A DNA stretch of 64,000 nucleotides, taken from Trichobilharzia regenti (Eukaryota; Platyhelminthes; Trematoda; Strigeidida; Schistosomatidae). The notes under the pieces are model-generated. The model saw only the letters and a program-made list of their open reading frames with translations, ran no database searches and was not told the DNA's origin. The stretch is taken from positions 40,707,459 to 40,771,458 of the forward strand of contig OX235265.1 in assembly GCA_944472135.2 (NCBI GenBank), given 5' to 3'. Made by a program: the position numbers and the translations under genes. Shown here in pieces: positions 1-11,739 of this stretch; the first letter of the stretch is position 1, and each line of letters starts with the position of its first letter.

Positions 1-480
1 TATCGGTAAATGATTAATAAAGTGTTTCAAAGTCTATAAAACTTTAAATTCACCCGAAAGTGCACCATATTTGTGACATTTCCAGTTGTTTATGAGACCG
101 ACTTTGAACTTGTCAGCAGATTTGATAATATAGGTGGTCCCGTTATTTACCAGATGAGCTTGCAATATCACGAATAAGTGGAAAATAGCCGCGCCGTATC
201 AGTACCTTCGTTGAAAGCAGTATGTTTGAAAAGAGAAGAAGACACAAGAAAACCGGCAGACAGGTGCAGGAGTATATAAAAGGTGTTAATAATTCAAAAT
301 ATATAACAGGCATGGGGTTCATCATTTTTTTTCAAGAAATATTATTTCCCCGATATTCTACAGTCTTTTCTGCGAAAAATTAGTTTAAGTGAAAACAGGT
401 GACAATTTCACCTACTTATGTAGGTTTAAAAGGAGTTAAACGCAAAAGTCTGAGTGCATGAGCTATGTAAAAGAAAAGCG
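1..480. other. Unassigned left flank
   Basis: I see no gene, tRNA or recognisable element here. A 60-codon minus-strand frame (143-325) is hydrophobic but matches nothing I know and is probably chance. The sequence is AT-rich and precedes the 5' untranslated part of the LINE that follows. Confidence 0.4.
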
Positions 481-676
481 AGGGCCTAGTAATATACGTT
501 TTTCCGAAGAATACGGTTCGGTGTCCTCCTGAAGTAGCGGACTCATACCATTTACTTTCATTCGGGAGTTTGGATTTAAACTTCGGCTCTAGGCAATTTT
601 CGAATCAGGTGACGCTTTTGTACGTGTTTTCGTTTATATTCATTTATTGGTTACTAATAATTGATCTTTAATAACG

Positions 677-2352
677 ATGGTTAAAAATTCTAAAAAGCGT
701 GTTCGTGTGAACACCACTAATTCAGAAAATAGCACCAGCTCGTCTAATAACACATTACCATCCCATATTATTAGTAGTTCACCCAACATAAAAGCCTCGA
801 ACATAACTCTGACCCCTGTAATACAGGTGGAAGATGTTCTGTCTGAAAAAGTAGAGCTCTCTTACTTAACATGCGTAATTAAAGAGATGCAGCTACAGAT
901 AGATGAATTAAAAACGAAATTAAGTTCACTAGAATGTATACCCGAAACTTTCTCACGTATGAAAAAGGAACTGCAGGATCCTACAATCCTAAAGCTTTTT
1001 AATATGACCTCTAGAATGACTCATACTGACTCAAAAAGTGCGAAGGAGTTAGAAAACGCCATCGACTTTCTATCCAGCGAAGTTGTTAGAAGGCTGGCTT
1101 CAAAACAAAACGCAATAGTGTATAATGTACCGGATAGCGAGCCCATAAAGTCAGTCCAGCACTCATTGCTGAAGGCTGCAAATCTCTTGAATGCACCTTG
1201 TCAGTGCATTCGCCTAAGCAAAAAAGACCTAAAGCATCCTTGTCCTATACTCTTTAGGTTCGACAGCTACATAACAGCTGAACGATTTAAGATGGCCGAA
1301 GATCTTCTGGCTACTGCCACTAAATTCAAGACTATTAAAGTAGTCTCGGATAAAACACCAAACCAAAGGCAAGCAACCAAGAACTCCTTCGATACAAAGT
1401 TGACAACACTGAGAAATACATCTGGTATCAGTGCTAAAGTGTCGACGGACACTGAAGCACAGCAAGTCACGTGTATAGTGTTAGGAGAAAAAACGGCAAG
1501 TAAGAGCGACCCAAAACTCAGTAAGAGCAGTGCCACTGGGTGCAATCTTAGAGTGCACGAGAGCACATCTCGAAAACCTGCTGACCTACATAAGGTTGAC
1601 ATAGACGCACAAACTATGGCTGACCAGAAACTACTGGCAGACCACTCTCAATCTGGATCCAAGCCAGAGAGTCCCTCAGTAGAAACCGCAAAAAGACCAC
1701 AAAACCCAGAGTCCCACCCCAGACTTCGACATACCTCCCTCGTAATAAGTCTAATAAGCAGCGTGTCAGTCTAAAAAATGACAAAGCATGGGTAACGAAG
1801 CACATTCCCAAAGACGTCACGCAGCATGTGAGAAGGAATACCCCTTCCCGAACTAGAAGTAACATGCCTAACAACGCACATAACTTGGGAATGCAACGTA
1901 GAATGGATCCTCAGGATATATGGAGCACTAAACGGGACTCATATAGGCACCATATTAACGAAAATTCTCGTCCAAACTCTCGCACTATATATGTTAAACC
2001 TCATCAACATAATGAGAACAGGTCGACACTTGATCCCCTCAATAACTTCACTCACACACGTGACGTGAGCCAATATGCATACGGCTATGAAAGCCCCATG
2101 AGGTACAACTACCAGGGTAATCTTAACACAGGGTACCTAGGTCCAGCAAACTACAACCCAAATTGCAGGGCAGACCATATATCACCAGTAGATGAACGCA
2201 GATGCCGACCCATGGATGCTAATAGTCAAAATATGCAACAGGATTATTTTCGGCTGCAGCAAACAATAGCCCCACTCGCTGCACAGTTCATCCAGGAAAT
2301 AGTACACACACTGACTCTGTCTCACCTCAGAGCCCCTCCAAACATAACGTAG
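677..2352 (+). pseudogene. LINE A ORF1-like protein (frameshifted)
   Basis: The first frame (677-1774, 365 codons) is Ser/Asn-rich at the N terminus, has a coiled-coil-like Leu/Glu/Lys stretch around residues 60-100, and then a region reading NAIVYNVPDSEP, a basic RLSKK patch, PILFRFDS and TPNQRQ. That layout resembles the RRM-like and CTD core of ORF1 proteins from flatworm CR1-like LINEs. From about 1690 coding continues in another frame to 2352, a Gln/Asn/Pro-rich tail that I do not recognise, so one indel separates the two. ORF1 proteins bind element RNA as nucleic-acid chaperones. The assignment rests on position and motif pattern, not on a database search. Confidence 0.6.
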
Positions 2353-2357
2353 GGATA

Positions 2358-5026
2358 GTGACAAGTAACCATGTTAACCTCTCCTCCAATAACTCTGGTT
2401 TACTAACAATTATGCTCCTGAATGCTAGATCTCTCCTTAATAAAATAACAACGCTTCGCTGCCTGGCATACATAGAACGGCCAACACTAATAATGGTGAC
2501 TGAAACCTGGCTTACTACTGATATACCTGACACAAAGCTAGTAATAGACAACTACGACATCTATAGGAACGATAGAGTTGACAAAAGAGGAGGCGGTTGC
2601 TTAATATATGCCTATAAATCCACTAACTCCAATACTTTCAATAACCCAAATACTGACAAACTCCCAGAATCTAAGTGGATAAGCATCCACACAAACGAAA
2701 GTAAAATTCTCGTGGGATGTATATACAGACCCCCCAATAGCCCTGAAATGACTGATATAACTATTGCAGAAATACTAGAGCATGTAGCCACGCTGGACTT
2801 CGACTAAAAGTAGTATGTGGAGATTTCAACTTACCTGGAGTAAACTGGGATACCTGTACAGGACCAAGAATCCATGAAGAGCTACTACAAGCTATAGACA
2901 TAGGAGGATGGAAGCAGTGCGTGCGCCTCCCTACAAGGAACCAAAATACTCTTGACTTAATCCTCTGTCATAACATAGAGCCCATCTCGATAGAGGTGGG
3001 AAATAAACTCGATAACAGTGATCACAACATATTGTACTGCACGCTCCCCTCCGACTAACAACTAAATACACACCTAAAAATTCCCCGGTGCGCTATCAAT
3101 ATAGGGACTATAAGAATGCTGATTGGGAATTCCTATCAGATCTGTTGAGAAGTTCTGACTGGGAAGAATACTTCATCAACAATAACTTAGAAGTATCACT
3201 TGAGATTTTCTACAAAACAGTTGGCTCAGCAAGAGACACAATCGCGCCCCTAAAATCTGCCCTAAAGACACCAACTCCATTTATTGACCGGAAAACGCGA
3301 CTAAAACTAAAGAAATTGAAAAGGAAATACCATGTATTTAAGGAATTTAATGCGTTAAACCAAATACATGAAACTCTTAAACTGCTTGAAGAGAAACACA
3401 AAATGAAGTCACAACATGAGGAAAATAAAGCGCTAATGGGTAACACCAAAACTCAGGAACTTTGTAGGATATTGCAAAAACGTCTAAAAAGCAGTAAAGA
3501 CAATAATGTAAGCATCTTGGAACATAGGGGTGTAATATACAACGATCCCCAGGTTATAAGTGAACTCCTCAGTGAGTGGTTTTGCAATGACACCAGAGTG
3601 CACCCAACCCCAAATTTCCAAATGACCTGCAAAAGTAACCACAAATTAGGAGAAATAGATTTTAATATACAAAATATAGACTCAGCGATTAAGACATTGA
3701 AGTCAAATGGCAGTACTGGAACAGACGACATACCATCTGTCATATACAAAAATGGTAGCACGGAAATGGTAGTCTTGTTACTTAGAATATTTACTCTCCT
3801 ACTGGAAAGAGGTCATGTGTGACCTGTCACAGACTTTTTCAACGAAGTTACACGAAGCAGGGACAACAGAGAACTAGTAATTGTTCTATATTTCGATATG
3901 ACAAAAGCCTTTGATAGAGTCCCCCATAATCCGCTAGTCAGCAGGTTATGCTCACTAGGGATATGTGACCCTCTCCTGAGCTGGATAAAATCATTTCTCT
4001 GTGACAGGAATCAGATAACAAAAGTTGGCTCGATAATCTCAGGGCCTGAACCAGTAAGTAGTGGTGTAATCCAGGGAAGTGTATTAGGGCCTCTCCTATT
4101 CATAATATATAAACAGTATCTGTGAATGCTTTAGTGTTGGTAAACCAATACTATATGCAGATGACTTAAAAGTGACCTATAAATGCAAGAACACAGGTCT
4201 CGGAATAACAGTAAACGCCATACAGCAAGAATTAGAAAAAATGGATAGATGGTGTGACACCTGGCAACTCCAGTTTAATGTCGACAAATGTGGCTGGCTC
4301 TGCATAGGTTGCAACAATTTAGAACTTGACCTGACAATTCAAGGCCATGCACTTTTACGACTGGAATCTGTATTGAACCTAGGACTGAAATACTCACATG
4401 ACTTATCATTTTCTGAACATATCTCCAAACAAGTGTGAAAGTCGCGCAGACTTATCGGCTTTCTACTCAGGAACTTCCACAGAAATGAGTCCAGAATTCT
4501 GTTGTACAAGGTTTGTGTGCGTCCTTTATTTGATTACTGTTCATTCATGTATGGTAGCATACGCATAGAGGACAAATTGAAAGTCGAGGGAGTGCAGAGG
4601 TACTTCACGTCAAAATTACTCGGAACCGAAAATGGTGCGAACTACTCCACTAGATGTGACACCCTAGGATTAGAAACACTATGGCTAAGACGCCTGAGAC
4701 TAAACTTAACACTTTACTATAAGCCTCTAAACCACTTTGTTTTTACCTCTACTAATGGCATTCGACTTTCAGATGACAGTGGCTACAAACTAAGACACAC
4801 TAAGGGTACAGTAGCTATCGAACAATGTACAACAGCTACCAGGCAAAGGTTTTATTTGATTAGGTATGCACAGATATGGAATAAACTACCAATTGAAATG
4901 CGTCAAGCAGGTACATTGGCCTCATTCAAAAGAGTGCTTAACGACAAACTACAGGAGTTCGCAAACGACAGTAGTCCTAGTTGCTATCTGAGAGCCTCCG
5001 AAATTATAGGTCCATTTAATGTATAA
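2358..5026 (+). pseudogene. LINE A ORF2: endonuclease-reverse transcriptase, broken
   Basis: The endonuclease begins near 2410 (LLNARSLLNK), with VTETWL, RGGGCLIY, GCIYRPP, then after a frameshift near 2805 CGDFNLPGVNW, and SDHN near 3020. A second frameshift near 3057 leads into 3088-3822, the finger region ending in SNGSTGTDDIPSVIYKNG. The next stretch is missing: LLERG runs straight to a stop and then to DFFNEVT, so about 270 bp of the reverse transcriptase fingers is deleted compared with LINE B. Palm motifs follow: YFDMTKAFDRVP (about 3890), SGVIQGSVLGPLLF, a frameshift, then YADD at 4154-4165. The C-terminal region (4502-5026) aligns well with LINE B. The element cannot make a working enzyme. 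Confidence 0.8.
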
Positions 5027-5731
5027 GCTCAAATACTACACCTGTTGTTTTTTGCCTATATTTATAATTTTAGATAAAACATTAACGATCAAGATACTTA
5101 CCCCCAAAAAGACAAGAAGTTTCGTTTGTAAAACTTCTACCCAACACAATAAGTGGAATAAAATGGACATAAACCGACAACGTGAAAAAGATATAACTCA
5201 CCACAACATCACATGGACAGATGTACGCTCGTCGGGCATCATATATACCTCACCAATTACAACCCAACTTTCCTAAGATAATGTGATGAACTTATATCCG
5301 TAATGTTACTGAGCAGTCAATATCCACAACTCCTGTCGGAAGAACTAAAATTCATAAACCCTCCTCATGAGAAGTATATACCCACAAGCAGTAGAAATCC
5401 ATTAATTAATGCGTCCAAAGCTTATGTATTTTGCTCCCAACAATGACATTGCAGATCAAATGAGATAAACAAATCACTGATTCCAAAATAACGCAACAAT
5501 GAACTATAATTCAAGAATTCTGAACAAAACAAAATTATGAATGAAAACTGACTTCAAGCTTTATTTTTTTCCCAGGCACTTATAACCCATCCACCAAAGA
5601 CCTGGTTTTTTTGTTAATGCGAAGACAATACTTCTGTATTTCCTGATGTGTTGCACTCACTGACAATCTAGCGGATTTTTCCAACTATGCACAGAAACGA
5701 TTGTACATAAGTGAGAAGGATGTTTTATACT

Positions 5732-6088
5732 TGTCAGTCTCGTCTCATAAACCGTTAATGCCCAGCTCTCGCTACGCTCGGGCCCACGCTGTTCCTTTGA
5801 GTTTCAGAAACGCTTAGTAATAACGGACGCAAAAACCAAAACACCGATCTGCTGCTTGTTATTTCTTTATTGTTACACCAACATATAAAAGGAATAAACG
5901 AACTAAGGTCTGTAAACAAATATTACAATAATAAATCGTTATATTACTTCTGACGATGTTTCACTCTTCTTTCTGAACAGCGAACGATGAGACGATGACT
6001 GTCGTATTGATGCCTCCGCGAAAATCGGGGAAGTTGATTTTGAGCAAACAACCGAGAATTGATCGTTCAATCTTCAACTCCATTGAGA
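5732..6088 (-). mobile_element. Solo LTR of the BEL/Pao-like element, copy 1
   Basis: This matches, in reverse orientation, the two LTRs of the element at 13441-17213. It starts TGTCAGTC and ends CATTGAGA, and is flanked by the 5-bp direct repeat ATACT (5727-5731 and 6089-6093). No internal sequence is present, so it is a solo LTR left by LTR-LTR recombination. It lies inside the 3' region of LINE A. Confidence 0.85.
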
Positions 6089-6254
6089 ATACTATTGGGA
6101 TTAACATTTATCAAGTGTATGTACAATCTCCAGTGTACATGTTAAACATATTTTGCTATCGACTGTAAATTGTGACTGAATAATATGGTCCTATTTCTGT
6201 AACAATTTGATGATTCCTGTAAACTGGCGTCCTTCATGTACTGTACCATGAGAA

Positions 6255-6320
6255 TAAATTTATTTATTTATTTCAACTTCTATTTATTTTTTTATTATTA
6301 TTTTTACTTTTTTATTTATT
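6255..6320. repeat. ATTT-type AT-rich simple repeat at LINE A 3' end
   Basis: Runs of TTTA/ATTT follow the motif AATGAGAATAAA-like at 6248-6262. The same motif followed by an ATT run ends LINE B at 20165-20195. This is consistent with the microsatellite tail of a CR1-like LINE. Confidence 0.55.
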
Positions 6321-7095
6321 CTCATTTTGCAGAAGCCATTCGAACTCAGGAGCCTTAGCAATAGAGTCCTGCCCCACAGATAAGTGTGGTTCTTATGTGT
6401 CCCCACGATCATATCTGCTGACTAGCAATCACCACTCTCCCACCTTTTTTGTGCAGGGCCCTGGGGGAATGCTTCATTTTTTTAAATTATTTATTTTTAT
6501 TTTTTAAAAACTCTGTTGCAATATGCCAAACTTTTTTGCCAAATATTCATTCGTCGACTCACTCAAAGTCATGGTGTGAATGACTACTTTCGGAAGAACA
6601 TCATGTATGTTTTATCTGTTACAGCATTCTGGAGAAGAAAAATGTAAGGAAAATAGACTATCAGAGTCTACATTTTAGATATAAACAAATGTAGTTTAGA
6701 AAATCAGGGAATAATCGTGCAGCATTTAGCAAATAAGTAGTGGTAAGTCATAATATGTTGTTCTAGAAAATTTGAATACACGGGATTATAGTAATAGAAT
6801 AGTAGATTGCTAATGAATACTCCCTGCTTAAATCTTGGGCTACCAAAATTTCCATCCTACATATAGCAGCTATTTCCTCGGATTTATTTTATTTTGACCA
6901 TTCAATTATTTGTTCTAATCGTATTCATACTCTCACGGTTATTTAATACGTTTCCAACAGGTTGATTTACTAGTTTCTGATAAACTTTAAAAAAATCTTC
7001 TTGGTGGATGGCAACGAGCTTAAAAGCGTACCTCAGTGTACTTGATGACTGTTCCTGTGATTATGAGTATAAATTGCAGATTTTTACCGAGCAAG
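6320..7095. other. Unassigned AT-rich stretch, possible SINE relic
   Basis: No coding is visible. Around 6335-6400 the minus strand has a GAGTTCGAATGG segment that resembles a pol III B box, so a decayed tRNA-derived SINE is possible, but I cannot find its ends. Confidence 0.3.
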
Positions 7096-8148
7096 ATTGA
7101 TTGCTTGCATTCTCATTATACTTAAATTTATATTGTAAGACTGGTGTAACTACTCTTCAAGTAACCTGGCTCCACAATTCATATGACGATAATTCAGTGG
7201 TTTCACAATGTACAGACAACACCGATGCATCTCAAAGAAGAAGAGAGGTGGTGGTGTTGCCACTTGTATTAATTCTCAGTGGTCTACTGCCAACAACGTC
7301 TGCTTGAAATACTCAAATGATAATATTAATTGTATAACTGTTAAATATCGACCTAAACACTTTTCTAAGTATAGCTTCATTTTGCCACAAATATCTGTGT
7401 CACGCCTTGTTGAAGTCCCTCAGAACCATCGATCTTCACTATGAACTCACTACTTTTGCTGCCGCTTCATTTGGTAACTCCCAGTCTGTAGTCGCTGGAG
7501 ACTTCAATTCTTGTGACTACAGTTTTATTACATAGCTTTGCCACGAAGATGGTGTTAACTTACCAACTAGACAAGATACTTCACTTGATTTAGTATTTAT
7601 AAATGATTCTGCAATATACGAAACTCGTAAAAGAGCCCCACTGTTCAATTCTGATCATTGTATTGAGCGAGTTTTAACCAAAATTTACGGAAAGTTCCAC
7701 AGTAAAGACACCTCAAACTTGTCCAAGAAAGTTGTTCACAGATTTTACTCAAATTAGAAGGTGCATCATCTTAGGAACATGCTCAGTGACATAAGATGGG
7801 ATCTGACTAATGATGTTTCGCTTGATGACAATATCTTTAATATTACATCCTATCTGAAATTCTGTTTTGAAATCTGCTGTCCAAAAAGCACTATTCGTCA
7901 GATCTGACCGTTTTTCCTCTCCTCAACTTAAAAAGCTTCGCAGAGAGAAGGAAAACTATATAAAATGGAAGATAAAAGTGGCGTAAAAAGAACTAGCTTT
8001 CTAATCAAGTCTGAAATGCAGACGTTGAATGTAATATATGACTAGGAATTGATATCCTGCAAAAATGCTTCCAATATGCGGAAGTATTTCTGGAACTCAC
8101 TGGTGGTAAGCAGATCAACAATATTCCATATTATTCTGATGTATGTAC

Positions 8149-8509
8149 TGTCAGCCACGTCTCGTAAACCGTCAATGCCCAGCTCTTGCTACGCCGGACT
8201 CACGCTGTTCCTTGAAGTTTCTCAGAAACGCTTAGTAATAACGGACGAAAAAACCAAAACACCGATTGACCGCTTGAGATTTCTTTATTGTTACACCAAC
8301 ATATAAAAATAGTAATTGAACTAAGGTCTGTGAACAAATATTACAATAATAAATCACAATATTACTTCTGACAGTTTTCTTCTGACTTCTTTCTGAACAG
8401 CGACCGATGAGACGATGACTGGTGTATCGATGTCTCCGCAAAAATATGGGGAAGTTTGTTTTGAGCAAACAACCATGAATTGATCGATCAATCTTCAACT
8501 ACATGGACG
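8149..8509 (-). mobile_element. Solo LTR of the BEL/Pao-like element, copy 2
   Basis: This is a reverse-orientation copy of the 357-358 bp LTR described at 13441. It begins TGTCAGCC and ends CATGGACG, flanked by the 5-bp target-site duplication TGTAC (8144-8148 and 8510-8514). It interrupts LINE C between the endonuclease and the reverse transcriptase, so it arrived after LINE C. Confidence 0.85.
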
Positions 8510-8751
8510 TGTACTCTTAACAAATCTTTTATTTACTCTCACACAAATGCCCTGCTTCCCAGCATCACTTGTGTTAGTAATAGCACTTTCCAGGTTTTGT
8601 TACAAATGATGTTGAAAAGTGCCTCAAGTCTCTAAACCCCTACCAGAGCTTAGGTCCAGATTATGTACCTAGTACTATTTTTTAAAAATGTTTCGCTATT
8701 CTGTGTTACCCTCTCACTGATCTATTTAACAAATCTTCTTCCAATAATATT

Positions 8752-9330
8752 GTGCTTCCCGTATGGAAGGACATCAAAGTTGTACCTATGCCCAAATTAT
8801 CTACTGAAGCATGTGTCAAATTCAGGCCCATTGCTATTACCTCTCCTTTTTTGAAAAATGTGGGGAAATTAATTTTACTTAGTCTTCTACCTTCGCTAAA
8901 ATCCTTTAATGACCCTAAACAATTTGCCTATAAGCACAGTGGGAGAAATTTAGATGCAGCTGCCGTCTTATATCATAACATTGCTTTCAGTATAGACAAG
9001 GGGGCTAAATTTGTTCGTTGCGCCTTACTAGACTATGCATCTGCTTTTGATTCGGTCCCTAGGAACATCTTATTAAATAGGTTTGCTTTAGGTCAAACAG
9101 AGTGTCGGGCTGTTAACTGGTTACAGTCCTATTTCTCAGAAAGTAAGCAGTACATTGTGTATAGAGGGACGTCTTCCACTTTATTGCCTACTGAAGCTGG
9201 TGTCCCTCAAGGCACTGTCCTTTCTCCTTATCTTTTTTCTTTCTTCTTGCATAACTTACCTCACTCTGATGAAATAAACTTTGTGAAGTACGCTGATGAT
9301 TTAACAGTTTCAATGGCTGTTAACTCCTAG
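8752..9330 (+). pseudogene. LINE C reverse transcriptase core
   Basis: This is the best preserved coding part of LINE C, 192 codons in one frame. It covers reverse transcriptase fingers (KLSTEACVKFRPIAITS), motif A (LLDYASAFDSVPRN), motif B (EAGVPQGTVLSP) and motif C (FVKYADDLTV). It ends at a TAG, after which homologous thumb-region coding continues (SNGLKLNPSKCQ, YLGLILSSDLSW). The catalytic Asp residues of motifs A and C are all present, but the protein is truncated on both sides. Confidence 0.75.
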
Positions 9331-10059
9331 CTAGATTGTACCAAAATAAATAGCTTTCTGTCGGGAGTCATTAAATGGTCTGAGTCTAACGGTCTTAAGC
9401 TGAATCCTTCTAAATGTCAAACTGTTAATTTCAGCTTAAGATGTAAAAGACAGTTAAAAGAAGTCATCGGTTTTCATGACACTTGTAAAATTGACGACAA
9501 TGATATAGGAATCAAATCAGAAATTAAGTATCTTGGACTTATTCTTTCTTCTGATCTCTCCTGGTCTTCCCATGTCTAAGCGATCTCCAGTAAATTATTC
9601 CGCCTGACGTTTTAAATTAAGCAGTTAAGATGCTCGGGTGTAACTCAACCCCTCCTCTTACAGTTCATAAACTCTTGCATCCTACCTATTCTTCTTTATT
9701 GTTCACCCTTATTCTTTCCTGGTTTGCTTCAGAAGGACAATGTCACAATCCGTAGAATGCTGAAGACGGTTATTAGGGTGAGTGGTGTCCCCGTCGACCA
9801 CATAGTTAACATCGTTCTCGACACGCACTTGACTTCGTGCCATGTATTTGCTTAACGGATTTTGTCTGGCTTGGATCATCCACTTTACCCTCAGCTTTCA
9901 CCTTGCATCTCCTCAGGTAGAACAAGAAGCAGCTTCAGCGAACTGTATGCTCGCACGTCTAAGTTTAAAAATTCTATGATACCATACTTGGCGTGTATTT
10001 TATGTGGTGCAAATAGTGTCAGGCAAGAAGCAACTAACCTTTTTTCATCTAGTAAGTAA

Positions 10060-10870
10060 AATATTTCCTCAATCCATCCTTATATGCCTTTAAGTTTTAC
10101 TTTTATTATTTCTATTATACCTATGGCCTTGTTGATTCTTTGTTTTACTTGAATGATTGCAAACACAAACTTATGTCTATGACTGATGTAATCTTGTTTT
10201 TCCCCTCACCATATCATGTAAAGAGAACATTATATTCAATATTTTTAAACATGCTAGGATTTCTATACCACGTCGACAATACGGTGTGAAAGAGGCCAAC
10301 GGCAATTTTCACCAGTATTATTATTATCACCTTAGCTGTTATCATCGTTATTATTTCCATTTTTTATGCTTCATGTTTTTGGCATCATCCCTATTGTAAG
10401 TGTGGAAATTTTTCTATGATCAATTTTACTTATAATTTGAGGAAATCAGATGCAATATTGTGGTTAATGTTGAAAATTCCATTCTGTATCGCAATTACTG
10501 TTTTTGGAATGAAGGAAGTTATTATTAATATTAATAATAGAGCTAACTAGATTCAGTTCTCATAATCACCAAAATCCATGTGTATAACAATACCATATAC
10601 TAAATTAATGTGTTAAGTGAAATAGTATGGAAAATTGACCGAGTAATTGTCTTCTCCACTGCACAACACTTGCAGCTATCATGAGATTCACCTACAACTG
10701 TTAGCCCAGAAGTCAACTAAGCAGAGGATGGCGCGCTATTAATAAGGTAGAGAAATTTTTAATCATTGAACCCACATAACCCGTATAACACCGCACCAAT
10801 CAGTGCAAATATATATTAAATCCACTTTGAGATAACTTTTCAACTTACGATAATTCCTGCCCAAACACAT
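10060..10870. other. AT-rich stretch after LINE C
   Basis: Probably the LINE C 3' untranslated region followed by unassigned sequence. A short TTATTA run near 10315-10345 may mark the LINE tail. No coding seen. Confidence 0.3.
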
Positions 10871-11525
10871 ATGATAACTTCATGCGTTTATTCCCCTTGA
10901 TGAACTTGAATAAAGCAAGAACAACAGTTCTTTGTGCAGAATAATATGGTACCATCATTTATTTCATTGGATTTCATTATCTGCTAACAGCCCAAATAAG
11001 TTATGAGATTTACGTACAAAAAAGTTTTAACATACTTGCAAACTATACATATTGTCAGTTGAGAGAAAATTGGCCTTATATAGTTTTTACACGGGTGGTT
11101 CAAGTTTAAACAATATAAATGTATGCATGCAATGGTAAAGAAGTTACGTGAAAAGATGAGAGATGCGTAAGATGCTGGGTGACTAATAAATTAGGTAACG
11201 ATGTACTGAGTTCAACTGCTGTCATAGAAACGAGACAGATTATAAAAGCGAGGGTGAGGTTAAAGACAAAGATTACGTAATCAGATGAGAGAATAAACAC
11301 ACCCAGTTTCCAGGGCAAGGAAAGACTAATAACTGCTTCCTTCTGGACACATAAATCTGCTTTCGAGCGTTTTATAGAAATTGTTTCGTAAAACTTGAGG
11401 AGAATGGAGCTTCTTTGTCTACTGATTATTTTAAAAGGTTTCTCGATTTCTACCTCATGATCCGTCTCGACGGGATATTTAGTGACGGAGTTTGTTCCCT
11501 TGAGATGTAGGCTTTTTGGCACATG
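10870..11525 (-). mobile_element. Penelope-like element 3' fragment (minus)
   Basis: A 138-codon minus frame (11106-11522) ends, in its first half, with a stretch reading LLKFYETISIKRSKADLC and then SLSLPW. I associate this pattern with the C terminus of schistosome Penelope-like proteins, after the GIY-YIG domain. A segment around 10882-10925 (AACTTCATGCGTTTATTC, then CCTTGATGAA) is nearly repeated at 22418-22460, at the end of another Penelope-like copy. No reverse transcriptase is present. The family assignment is from motif memory only. Confidence 0.45.
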
Positions 11526-11541
11526 TTCAGAAAGTCGGGGG

Positions 11542-11728
11542 TGTCAATGTAGTTGAAGATTGAACGATCAATTCATGGTTCTTTGCTTAAACTCAACTCC
11601 TCCATATTTTTCGCGGGTGTCATCAATTCGGCAGTCATTGTCTCATCGTTTGCTGCTCAGAGGAAGATAAAAAAACTATCAGAAGTAATATTGCAATTTA
11701 TTGTTATAACATTTGTTCTTAGACCTTG
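11542..11728 (+). mobile_element. Truncated LTR of the BEL/Pao-like element
   Basis: It starts TGTCAATGTAG and follows the first half of the LTR at 13441-13797 with more divergence than the other copies. It stops at about 11728, where Penelope-like coding begins at once. About 170 bp of the LTR's 3' half is missing. Confidence 0.7.
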
Positions 11729-11739
11729 TGTATAATAAC

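Larger units (their letters stand above)
500..6275 (+). mobile_element. LINE A: CR1-like non-LTR retrotransposon, defective
   Basis: The order is an ORF1-like protein (from 677), an apurinic-type endonuclease (from 2358) and a reverse transcriptase (about 3088-5026), then a long 3' region. The 3' end is inferred because two stretches, around 5550-5650 and 6215-6275, recur at the same relative place behind LINE B (19830-19925 and 20135-20190). The second stretch ends in an ATTT-type microsatellite, as CR1-like elements often do. A solo LTR (5732-6088) interrupts the 3' region. Several frameshifts and an internal deletion make it non-coding now. The 5' limit is approximate. Confidence 0.75.
7100..10060 (+). 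mobile_element. LINE C: Jockey/CR1-superfamily LINE, 5'-truncated and decayed
   Basis: Broken frames encode an endonuclease (RGGGVATCI near 7240, VAGDFNS near 7495, FNSDHC near 7650) and a reverse transcriptase (8752-9330 in one frame). The latter has YASAFDSVP, AGVPQGTVLSPYLF and FVKYADDLTV, with the YADD codons at 9289-9300. C-terminal coding continues in pieces to 10059. It is clearly a different family from LINE A/B: its motif B reads GVPQGTVLSPYLF, not GVIQGSVLGPLLF. Stops and frameshifts occur throughout, and no ORF1 is seen. A solo LTR splits it at 8149-8509. The 3' end is uncertain and may run a few hundred bases past 10060. Confidence 0.75.
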
